Assembly: GCF_900113705.1 (NCBI RefSeq)
Contig: NZ_FOQI01000015.1
Span: 1-64,000, forward strand
Reading direction: 5' to 3'
Length of the DNA: 64,000 nucleotides
Origin: Collimonas sp. OK307
Lineage (GTDB): Bacteria; Pseudomonadota; Gammaproteobacteria; Burkholderiales; Burkholderiaceae_D
Positions 8,162 through 16,564 of the stretch are shown here, piece after piece. Below the pieces are notes generated by a model. The model ran no database searches, was not told where the DNA came from, and worked only from the letters and a program-made list of their open reading frames with translations. The first letter of the stretch is position 1, and every line of letters begins with the position of its first letter. A program made the position numbers and the translations under genes.

Positions 8162-9325
8162 ATGATGAAACTGATGCAACTATCGGTGCTGCTCGCGGCG
8201 CTGTTGCCTGCCATGACGATGGCTGCGCCTTACAAGGTTGTGGCTTATTACTTACCCTCGCAACAACGCCAGTACTCCGCAGCAGATATCGATGCCAGTA
8301 AGATGACGCATCTGAATTATGCATTTGCCGTAATCAAGGATGGCGAAATCGTTGCCGATCAGTCCTCGGGCACAGACCAGAGCGCGCGCGATTTTATCTT
8401 GCTGCGTGGCTTGAAAAGTCGTACTCCCAAGCTGAAAACCTTGATCTCGGTGGGCGGATGGGCTGGCTCCAGGGAATTTTCAGATGTGGCGCTGACGCCG
8501 CAATCGCGCAAGAAATTTGCCGACAGTGCCGTGGCATTCCTGCATAAGAACGGCTTTGACGGCGTCGACATCGATTGGGAATTTCCGGTAGCTGGTGGTG
8601 ACGCTGCCAATATCATGCGGCCTGAAGACAAACAGAACTACACATTGTTGCTGCAAGCGCTGCGCGAGCGGCTCGATAAGGCCGGCAAACAGGAACATCG
8701 CAGCTATCTGCTGACAGCCGCGATCGGAAATAACCAGGGATTTTTCCGGAATACCGAAATGGCCAAGGTTGCGGCGATTCTCGATTGGGTCAATATCATG
8801 ACCTACGACTTTAGCGGATCGTGGAGCAAGTTTGCCGGACACGTGGCGCCTTTGAACAATGACCCTGTGCTGGCGCGGCCCGATGCCGACCCCGAATTCA
8901 ATGTCAGCAGCACCGTTGAAATGGCCTTGGCGGCTGGCATCCCGGCCAGCAAGCTGGTGCTGGGCATGCCATTCTATGGCTATAGCTGGAAGCAATGCGG
9001 CGCGCTGCAGCATGGCCAGCATCAGGACTGCAACGGTAAAGGGCGTGGCGGTGTCGAGCCGGGGGAACTGGATTTCGCTGACATAAGCGGCACGCTGGTC
9101 AACCGCAATGGTTTCACGCGCTACTGGAATGACGCCGCCAAGGTGCCTTATCTGTTCAACCCCGATACAGGCGAATTTATCAGCTACGACGACGTCGAAT
9201 CGCTGGATTACAAAATCAGGTATCTGAAACAGATGGGCCTGGCCGGCGCGATGTTCTGGCAGCTGTCGGCGGATCGCGATGCAGTGTTGCTGGATAAAGT
9301 GGCGAAGGATCTGTTGAAACCTTAG
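8162..9325 (+). CDS. GH18 chitinase, secreted, single catalytic domain
   Basis: The protein has 387 residues with a signal peptide (cleavage near TMAA-PYK). The GH18 motifs SVGGW (96-100) and FDGVDIDWE (D133, D136, D138, catalytic E140) are intact, and MTYDF and the late MFWQL motifs are present. It hydrolyses beta-1,4 links in chitin or chitooligosaccharides outside the cytoplasm. There is no carbohydrate-binding module, so it may act mostly on soluble oligomers, unlike the chitinase at 14459-15778. Two ATG codons (8162, 8165) are adjacent. It is the last gene of the operon; no terminator was found before the convergent marR gene. Confidence 0.92.
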   Translation: MMKLMQLSVLLAALLPAMTMAAPYKVVAYYLPSQQRQYSAADIDASKMTHLNYAFAVIKDGEIVADQSSGTDQSARDFILLRGLKSRTPKLKTLISVGGWAGSREFSDVALTPQSRKKFADSAVAFLHKNGFDGVDIDWEFPVAGGDAANIMRPEDKQNYTLLLQALRERLDKAGKQEHRSYLLTAAIGNNQGFFRNTEMAKVAAILDWVNIMTYDFSGSWSKFAGHVAPLNNDPVLARPDADPEFNVSSTVEMALAAGIPASKLVLGMPFYGYSWKQCGALQHGQHQDCNGKGRGGVEPGELDFADISGTLVNRNGFTRYWNDAAKVPYLFNPDTGEFISYDDVESLDYKIRYLKQMGLAGAMFWQLSADRDAVLLDKVAKDLLKP

Positions 9326-9368
9326 TTTCCCTAGCTTGCAACCGCCAAGACTTTACTCAAGACCGGGC

Positions 9369-9830
9369 TCAAGGCTTGGCGTCGGAGGCAACCGCTTCCG
9401 CAACGGCCTGCAAATGTTCCAGTAATTTGACGGCGGCCGATAGCTGCTGCTTGTCTACGTTGCCCAGCAACTCTTTGCGGACAGCATCCGCTTCAATCAT
9501 TACCTTCCCATATATCTGCTTGCCGGCCTTGGTCAGCACCACCAGTTTGACGCGCCGGTCATGCGGCGACTGTTCGCGCACCGCCAGTTCCGCTTTCACC
9601 AGGCGATCAATGGTTGACACCATCGTCGCCGCTTCAATCCCGAGCCGGTTCGCCAGCTCGATCTGCGACAGCGGCTCATCCGCCTTGGCCAGCACCGCGA
9701 CGGCGGTCCAGCTGGCCTGGCTCAAGCCAAGATATTTAAGCCGCCGGTCGACCGCCAGCTTCCAGGCGCGCGCGGTGTTGTGCAGGGCGCCGGAAAATTG
9801 TTCTTCAAGGGTATTCGAATTCAAAGCCAT
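9369..9830 (-). CDS. MarR-family regulator, EmrR-like
   Basis: This is a 153-residue winged-helix protein of the MarR type: LSQIELANRLGIEAATMVSTIDRLVKAEL is the recognition region and SPHDRRVKLVVLT the wing. It is divergent from an EmrBCA-type pump operon and separated from it by 291 bp holding a perfect palindrome, so it probably represses that operon and is released by a phenolic or hydrophobic ligand. Confidence 0.88.
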   Translation of the reverse strand: MALNSNTLEEQFSGALHNTARAWKLAVDRRLKYLGLSQASWTAVAVLAKADEPLSQIELANRLGIEAATMVSTIDRLVKAELAVREQSPHDRRVKLVVLTKAGKQIYGKVMIEADAVRKELLGNVDKQQLSAAVKLLEHLQAVAEAVASDAKP

Positions 9831-9985
9831 CGGATTTTGGTTGCCTGTTCAATTTTGCGTAGTCTAGCAGAGTGCACTCGTGCGCTGCCCAAGGATCGTG
9901 CGCGGCTACATGCAAAGCCATGTTCCTCAAAAGAAATCTCAAAGAGCTTGTTTTCCAATAAAAAGCCTACTACAATTTTACTTAG

Positions 9986-10009
9986 ATAGCTAATGATTAG
10001 CTATATTAT
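9986..10009 (+). promoter_or_regulatory. Palindromic MarR-type operator before the efflux operon
   Basis: ATAGCTAAT (9986-9994), one spacer base and ATTAGCTAT (9996-10004) form a perfect dyad of the size bound by MarR dimers. It abuts TATTAT (10004-10009), a plausible -10 element for the pump genes, so binding would block RNA polymerase. The rest of the 9831-10121 gap is AT-rich and shows no gene. Confidence 0.6.
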
Positions 10010-10121
10010 TATCAGGAATAAAATTGTTAATCGTGGAAGAATGCTTCAATGCGGCTCTGCATAAATTGCACACTGCCGCTGAAATGCCGGAAGCGCCGGG
10101 CGCAGCCGTGGAGGCTCGGCT

Positions 10122-11684
10122 ATGAGCAGTTCAGCATCCGGCACCGCACCAGGTCCCGACACCGCCATCAATCGCCCCATGATCACGATTTTCATCATGC
10201 TGGCGACGATCATCCAGGCGCTGGACGGCACCATCGCCAACGTCGCCTTGCCGCATATGCAGGGCAGCTTGTCGGCATCGCAGGACCAGATTACGTGGGT
10301 GCTGACCTCCTACATCGTGGCGGCGGCGATCACTACGCCGCTCACCGGCTGGCTGTGCGATCGCTTCGGTCAAAAAAACGTTTTCCTGGCTTCCATTGCC
10401 GGCTTCACCATCGCTTCGATGGCGTGCGGCGTTTCCATGTCGCTGGCGCAGATTGTCGGCGCCAGGCTGCTGCAGGGAGTGTTCGGCGCCGCGCTGGTGC
10501 CGTTGTCGCAGGCGGTGCTGCTGGATATCAATCCGCGTGAAAAGCATGGCTCGGCCATGGCGGTGTGGGGCATGGGCGTGATGATAGGCCCGATCCTCGG
10601 CCCGACCTTGGGCGGCTGGCTGACCGATAGCTATAACTGGCGCTGGGTGTTCTTTATCAACGTACCCATCGGCTCGCTGGCCTTTTACGGCATCTTGAAA
10701 TACATACGTTCCACCACCGCTGCGCGCCGGATGAACTTTGACATGTTCGGCTTCGCTACGCTCAGCATCGCCATCGGCGCCTTGCAAATGCTGCTTGACC
10801 GTGGCGAGCAGAACGATTGGTTTTCGTCGCGCGAGACCTGGATCGAAGCGATCGTGCTGGCCATGAGCTTTTCCTATTTTCTGGCACACACTGCGCTAAG
10901 GCCTGCAGGAAAATCGTTCTTCGACTACCGGTTGCTGAAGAATTCCAACTATGTGACCGGCCTGTTGTTCATCTTCATCGTCGGCCTGGTGCTGTTCGCC
11001 ACCCGTGCGCTGACGCCGTCGATGCTGCAAAGCCTGATGGGTTATCCGGCGAAGATCGCCGGCCTGGTGACGGCGCCAAGCGGCTTCGGCACCATGCTGG
11101 CGATGCTGGTAGTGGGGCGGCTGGTGGGCAAGGTGGATCTCCGCGTGCTGCTGGCGATCGGGTTTGGGATCACTGCATTCTCGTTGTGGCAAATGTCACG
11201 CTATACGCTGGTGCTTTCGCGCAGCGATATCGTTTGGCCGGGCGTGATCCAGGGCGTCGGCCTGGGCCTGGTGTTCGTGCCTTTGAGTGCGGCGACGTTT
11301 GCCACGCTGACGCCGGAAATGCGCGCGGAAGGCACTGCCATCTACAGCCTGATCCGCAATATAGGCAGCAGCATCGGGATCGCACTGGTGCAGACCTTGT
11401 TGGTGCGCAATACGCAAATAGCGCATTCGTCTCTGGTGGAAAAAATCTCCAGCGCCAGCCCCGCTTACCAGGATGCCATGGTGGCTTCGACCTACAACCT
11501 GGCGACGCAATCCGGCCTGGAAGTGATCAACGGCGAGGTCACCAGGCAAGCGTCGATGATCGCTTATGTCAACGATTTCTGGCTGATGCTGATCATGACC
11601 TTGATGGTGATTCCACTGTTGCTGCTGATCCGTCCGCCAAAAGCCAGCATGGCGGTGGCAATGGATCATGCGGCAATGGACTAG
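10122..11684 (+). CDS. emrB: DHA2-family MFS drug efflux permease, EmrB-like
   Basis: The 520-residue protein has about 14 hydrophobic segments and the MFS motifs LTGWLCDRFGQKN (motif A) and IGPILGPTLGGWL (motif C). This is the EmrB/QacA class that exports hydrophobic drugs by proton antiport with a periplasmic adaptor. GGAG at 10110-10113 gives a good start at ATG 10122. The adaptor and outer-membrane genes follow, so a complete tripartite pump is encoded. Confidence 0.9.
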   Translation: MSSSASGTAPGPDTAINRPMITIFIMLATIIQALDGTIANVALPHMQGSLSASQDQITWVLTSYIVAAAITTPLTGWLCDRFGQKNVFLASIAGFTIASMACGVSMSLAQIVGARLLQGVFGAALVPLSQAVLLDINPREKHGSAMAVWGMGVMIGPILGPTLGGWLTDSYNWRWVFFINVPIGSLAFYGILKYIRSTTAARRMNFDMFGFATLSIAIGALQMLLDRGEQNDWFSSRETWIEAIVLAMSFSYFLAHTALRPAGKSFFDYRLLKNSNYVTGLLFIFIVGLVLFATRALTPSMLQSLMGYPAKIAGLVTAPSGFGTMLAMLVVGRLVGKVDLRVLLAIGFGITAFSLWQMSRYTLVLSRSDIVWPGVIQGVGLGLVFVPLSAATFATLTPEMRAEGTAIYSLIRNIGSSIGIALVQTLLVRNTQIAHSSLVEKISSASPAYQDAMVASTYNLATQSGLEVINGEVTRQASMIAYVNDFWLMLIMTLMVIPLLLLIRPPKASMAVAMDHAAMD

Positions 11685-11739
11685 CAGCATGATTTGCCAA
11701 CCAAAACGAAGCAGCCCTCAAAGCAGAGAAGATTTCACC

Positions 11740-13221
11740 GTGCATATATCTATATTAAAGCCATCGACATTAAAACCGCTAGCTTTGTCCCTGGCGATTG
11801 CCCTGGGAGTTGCAGCTTGCGCCACGGTTCCGCCTGACCGCAATACCTATCCGCAGCAGGATCTGGCCAAGGTGCAGTTGGCGTCGGACATCAAGCTGGC
11901 CAGCGAAGGCTGGCCGAGCAAACAATGGTGGACCGGCTACGGCGATCCCCAGCTCAATCGCCTGATCGCCCAGGCGCTGGCGACCAGCCCGACGCTGGAA
12001 ATTGCCGCTGCCCGCATCGATTCGGCGCGCACCACGCTGGCGTTCAACCGTGCCGACAAAGGTGCGAACGTGAATTTGAATGCACAGGGAAATCGCCAGC
12101 GCTATTCCAGCAATGGTTTGTTCCCGGCGCCGATAGGCGGTGCTTATTTCACTGAGACAACCGTGCAGGTACAAGCCAGTTACGATTTTGACTGGTGGGG
12201 AAAACACCGGGCGCAGATTGCCACTGCACTGGGCGACGTGAATGCGCAACGGGCCGGCTATGCGCAAGCGGAGCAGATACTGGCCGCCGCGACTGCGCAA
12301 AGTTATTTTAATCTGCAAGGCGGCTGGGCGCGGCTGGAAAATCTGCGGCAGAGCATCGCCACGCAAAGCGACATCGTCGCGGACAACACCAAACGCGTTG
12401 CGCACGGGCTTGCAGCGATAGACCGGCAACGCATGGCGGAGAGCGAGCTCAGCTCACTCAACAAGCAAGTCGCGCAACTTGCGGCACAGACCGCCATCGA
12501 GCGTGAAGCGCTGCGTGCACTGGTAGCCGGCGACAGTAATGCGCTGGCCGACTTGAAGCCGCAGAAGCTGCCAGATATTCCGCACGCACTACCGGACAGA
12601 TTAGGCATGGAGTTGCTGGCGCGCCGGCCGGATTTGCAAGCCGCGCACTGGCGCGTGGAAGCGTCGCTGAACCGGATCGAAGCGGCGCAGGCCGCGTTTT
12701 ATCCCGACATCAACCTGAGCGCTTCGGCCGGGCTGGATTCGATTTCAATGAGTAATTTCCTGAGTGCGGCCAGCCGTACCCTGTTCATAGGCCCGACCTT
12801 GTCGTTGCCGCTGTTTGACAGCAAACGGCTGGATGCGCGCCTGGAATCCTCTCGCTCCGAACGCAACGGGCTGATCGCCGACTACAACCAGAGCGTGTTT
12901 AATGCGGTGCGCGATGTGGCGCAACAAGCCATCAGCGTGCGCGGTATAGAGAGCCAGATCGGTCGGCAGGACGAGGTGATGCGGGCCAGCCGGGATCTGC
13001 TGAAAACCGCGCAGGCAAAATTCAGGGAGGGACTGACGGATCGTAACGCGTTGCTGAACGCTACGTTGTCTTTGTCCAGGCAAGAAGATGAAAGCCTGCA
13101 GTTGCATAACCAGCAGTTGCAGGCAGAGGTGTCGCTGATCAAAGCCTTGGGTGGCGGTTACAGGGTAGATAGTGCGGACAGCGCAGATTCACATGCGCCA
13201 CTTACCCAGATCTCAAAATAA
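11740..13221 (+). CDS. Outer membrane efflux lipoprotein, NodT/OprM family
   Basis: Starting at GTG 11740 the protein has 493 residues and a lipoprotein signal with lipobox GVAAC (lipid cysteine about 27). The family repeats follow: NRLIAQALATSPTLEIAAARI and a second half with ELLARRPDLQAAHWRVEASLNRIEAAQAAFYPDI, the usual RND/MFS outer membrane factor motif. It forms the TolC-like exit duct. An ATG at 11668 in the same frame would overlap emrB and push the signal peptide inward, so GTG is preferred, although its ribosome site is weak. Confidence 0.88.
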   Translation: MHISILKPSTLKPLALSLAIALGVAACATVPPDRNTYPQQDLAKVQLASDIKLASEGWPSKQWWTGYGDPQLNRLIAQALATSPTLEIAAARIDSARTTLAFNRADKGANVNLNAQGNRQRYSSNGLFPAPIGGAYFTETTVQVQASYDFDWWGKHRAQIATALGDVNAQRAGYAQAEQILAAATAQSYFNLQGGWARLENLRQSIATQSDIVADNTKRVAHGLAAIDRQRMAESELSSLNKQVAQLAAQTAIEREALRALVAGDSNALADLKPQKLPDIPHALPDRLGMELLARRPDLQAAHWRVEASLNRIEAAQAAFYPDINLSASAGLDSISMSNFLSAASRTLFIGPTLSLPLFDSKRLDARLESSRSERNGLIADYNQSVFNAVRDVAQQAISVRGIESQIGRQDEVMRASRDLLKTAQAKFREGLTDRNALLNATLSLSRQEDESLQLHNQQLQAEVSLIKALGGGYRVDSADSADSHAPLTQISK

Positions 13222-13236
13222 AACGGACTATTCGCA

Positions 13237-14394
13237 ATGACGACAGCTACTCAAGACTTACCAAATTCCGGCAAACGCAAGCTCGTGTTGCTGGGCATGA
13301 CTCTGGTGTTCATCCTGATCGGGGTCGCCTGTGCCATTTATTACGTGCTGGTGTTATCGAAAGAGGTCGATACAGACAACGCCTATGTCGGTGGCAACCT
13401 GGTCAATCTTTCTTCGCAAGTGTCTGGCAATGTGCAGGAAATCCGCGCCGATGAAACCCAGATGGTGCAAGCCGGTGCAGAACTGATCAAGCTCGATCCG
13501 ATTGATGCCGACGTTGCGCTGAGCCAGGCCGGCGCACGCCTGGGCACCACGGTACGGCAGTTACGCGAGCGCTACTCGAACGTAGCGCAATACGATGCAA
13601 CCATAGAACAGCGCAAGCTGGTGTTGCGCGATGCCAGCGACGACCTGGCGCGCCGCTTGCCGCTGGCGGCTGACCATACCGTATCCGGCGAAGACATTGC
13701 GCACGCCAGGCAGGCCGTGGAAAACGCCAGGGCGTCACTCCAGGTTGCAGTTAAACAGGCTGACGCCAACCGTACCGGCATTGCCGGCGTCAGCATGGAA
13801 CAGCATCCCAATGTGCTGGCGGCGAAGGCCGACTTTGTGCAGGCATGGCTTGCCGTGCGGCGCAATGCGATTCTGGCGCCGGTGACGGGTTATGTGGCAA
13901 AACGCAGCGTCCAGGTCGGAAACCGGGTAACTCCGGGCACCGCCATGATGTCCATCGTGCCGCTCGATCAGCTATGGGTGGATGCCAATTTCAAGGAATC
14001 CGAACTCAGGGATATCCGGGTCGGCCAAGACGCCAGCATAGAAGCAGACGTCTATGGCAGCAAGGTGGTTTACCACGGCAAAGTGCTGGGTTTGTCGGCG
14101 GGAACCGGTAGCGCCTTCTCGCTGCTGCCTGCGCAAAATGCGAGCGGCAACTGGATCAAGGTGGTGCAACGGGTGCCCGTGCGGATTTCGCTTGATCCCA
14201 AAGAGCTGGAAAAACATCCGTTGCGAGTGGGTCTGTCGACTATCGTCACGGTGGATATCAGCCATGCGGATGGCCCGATGCTGGGGGCGCCTATGCCTGC
14301 AGCGCCTGTGTATTCCACGCAGACGCTAAGCCAGCCGGTGCCGGAAGCGGAATCGGCGGCCGACACAATCATCAGGAAAAACCTGGCCGGATAA
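13237..14394 (+). CDS. emrA: HlyD-family periplasmic adaptor, EmrA-like
   Basis: This 385-residue protein has one N-terminal membrane anchor (about 15-38), then VDTDNAYVGGNLVNLSSQVSG, the typical EmrA barrel-sandwich start, a helical hairpin, and the second lipoyl half (LAPVTGYVAKRSVQVGNRVTPG). It links EmrB to the outer-membrane factor. The gene order permease-OMF-adaptor is unusual, as the adaptor commonly comes first. Confidence 0.9.
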   Translation: MTTATQDLPNSGKRKLVLLGMTLVFILIGVACAIYYVLVLSKEVDTDNAYVGGNLVNLSSQVSGNVQEIRADETQMVQAGAELIKLDPIDADVALSQAGARLGTTVRQLRERYSNVAQYDATIEQRKLVLRDASDDLARRLPLAADHTVSGEDIAHARQAVENARASLQVAVKQADANRTGIAGVSMEQHPNVLAAKADFVQAWLAVRRNAILAPVTGYVAKRSVQVGNRVTPGTAMMSIVPLDQLWVDANFKESELRDIRVGQDASIEADVYGSKVVYHGKVLGLSAGTGSAFSLLPAQNASGNWIKVVQRVPVRISLDPKELEKHPLRVGLSTIVTVDISHADGPMLGAPMPAAPVYSTQTLSQPVPEAESAADTIIRKNLAG

Positions 14395-14400
14395 GATGAA

Positions 14401-14434
14401 AAAAAGCCCCGTTCAAACATGAACAGGGCTTTTT
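14401..14434. terminator. Bidirectional rho-independent terminator
   Basis: AAAAAGCCC-C-GTTCA pairs with TGAAC-A-GGGCTTTTT across a four-base loop, with one C/A mismatch. A/T tracts on both sides suit it to end both the efflux operon and the convergent chitinase gene. Confidence 0.85.
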
Positions 14435-14458
14435 AACGTAGCGATTCTCAATGCCGGA

Positions 14459-15778
<1,320 letters not shown>

Positions 15779-15855
15779 TTTGCTCTCCTGAGAAGGCTGG
15801 TCGGGCAGCGTGGGAAGGTCGGCTGCTGAAAACTGGCAGGTTCTGATCCGTTGTC

Positions 15856-15883
15856 TTCAATATTTCCATGTGGAAATATTGAA
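15856..15883. promoter_or_regulatory. Perfect 13-bp-arm palindrome upstream of the modular chitinase
   Basis: TTCAATATTTCCA (15856-15868), spacer TG, then TGGAAATATTGAA (15871-15883). It lies 78-105 bp upstream of the TTG start in AT-rich DNA and has the size of a dimeric repressor or activator site. No T-tract follows, so a terminator is unlikely. It differs from the half-sites seen at the GlcNAc operon. Confidence 0.6.
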
Positions 15884-16073
15884 TTAGGGGCACTGTAAGA
15901 GCGCAAAAAGTGGCTGTCAATCTGTATCTAACTGGTATTGCAACAATAAATTTGTGGTCTTGTTTTGGTGTGGTCAATATGTCTATAACATATTGTTTAT
16001 ATTGATTTTTATTGAAATTTGGCAGACTGTTTTTTTGATAAGTGGACTGGTCGCTTTTTCGGCCCGAAAAGTA

Positions 16074-16490
16074 GTTATATAGGGTCAGAGTGAGGTGTCG
16101 CAGGCTTTATCGCGAAACTTGACTCTGACCCTATTTAACGGCCTACGGAGTACGTGTTGTGGCATGCGACTAGGGCTCATCGTTATTTAAAACGGTAGCT
16201 ACTTCGTGGGTACATGCCGGGGGCGGCCCAGCAGCCGCATACTTTCTTTGCTTCGCCAAAGAAAGTACGCAAAGAAAGGCGACCGCAAAGCCACTGCCTT
16301 CCCTTCGGTCAGGTCCCCAAATGCGTCACGTATCAGTCGGGTGGGAAGACCAACTCGCTTCGCTCAAACATGTCTTCCCACAATTTCCGACTGACACGCG
16401 CCACATTTGGCAGCGTCCCCATGCGGAAGGCACGTCAAAAGCCACTGCAACGGCAACTTCAAAAGCCGCTTCAACTGCAACTTCAACATC
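16074..16490. repeat. Long composite intergenic repeat element, copy A
   Basis: Three modules can be seen. Module 1 is a hairpin: GTTA-T-ATAGGGTCAGAGT (16074-16091) pairs with ACTCTGACCCTAT-T-TAAC (16122-16139), with a T/T mismatch. Module 2 begins with CTACGGAGTACG, continues to GGGTACATGCCGGGGG and the hairpin ACTTTCTTTG / CAAAGAAAGT (16241-16266), then GACCGCAAAGCCACTGCC. Module 3 is a large hairpin (TCAGTCGG, GTGGGAAGAC pairing with GTCTTCCCAC, CCGACTGA; 16333-16394) flanked by copies of GTCCCC-A-ATGCG. Modules 1 and 2 recur at 62969-63260. Together with the chitinase upstream region it fills the 786-bp gap 15779-16564. ORFs across it are probably not genes. Confidence 0.8.
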
Positions 16491-16493
16491 AAA

Positions 16494-16547
16494 AAAAAGC
16501 CGCTGTCGTGTTCGCAGATTTAATAGCGAACACGACAGCGGCTTTTT
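16494..16547 (-). terminator. Strong rho-independent terminator of the M16 peptidase gene
   Basis: A 22-bp perfect inverted repeat (16494-16515 with 16526-16547), core GCCGCTGTCGTGTTCGC, has A/T runs at both ends. It sits 18 bp after the peptidase stop codon. Confidence 0.93.
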
Positions 16548-16564
16548 GTTTGAGTTACCTGATC

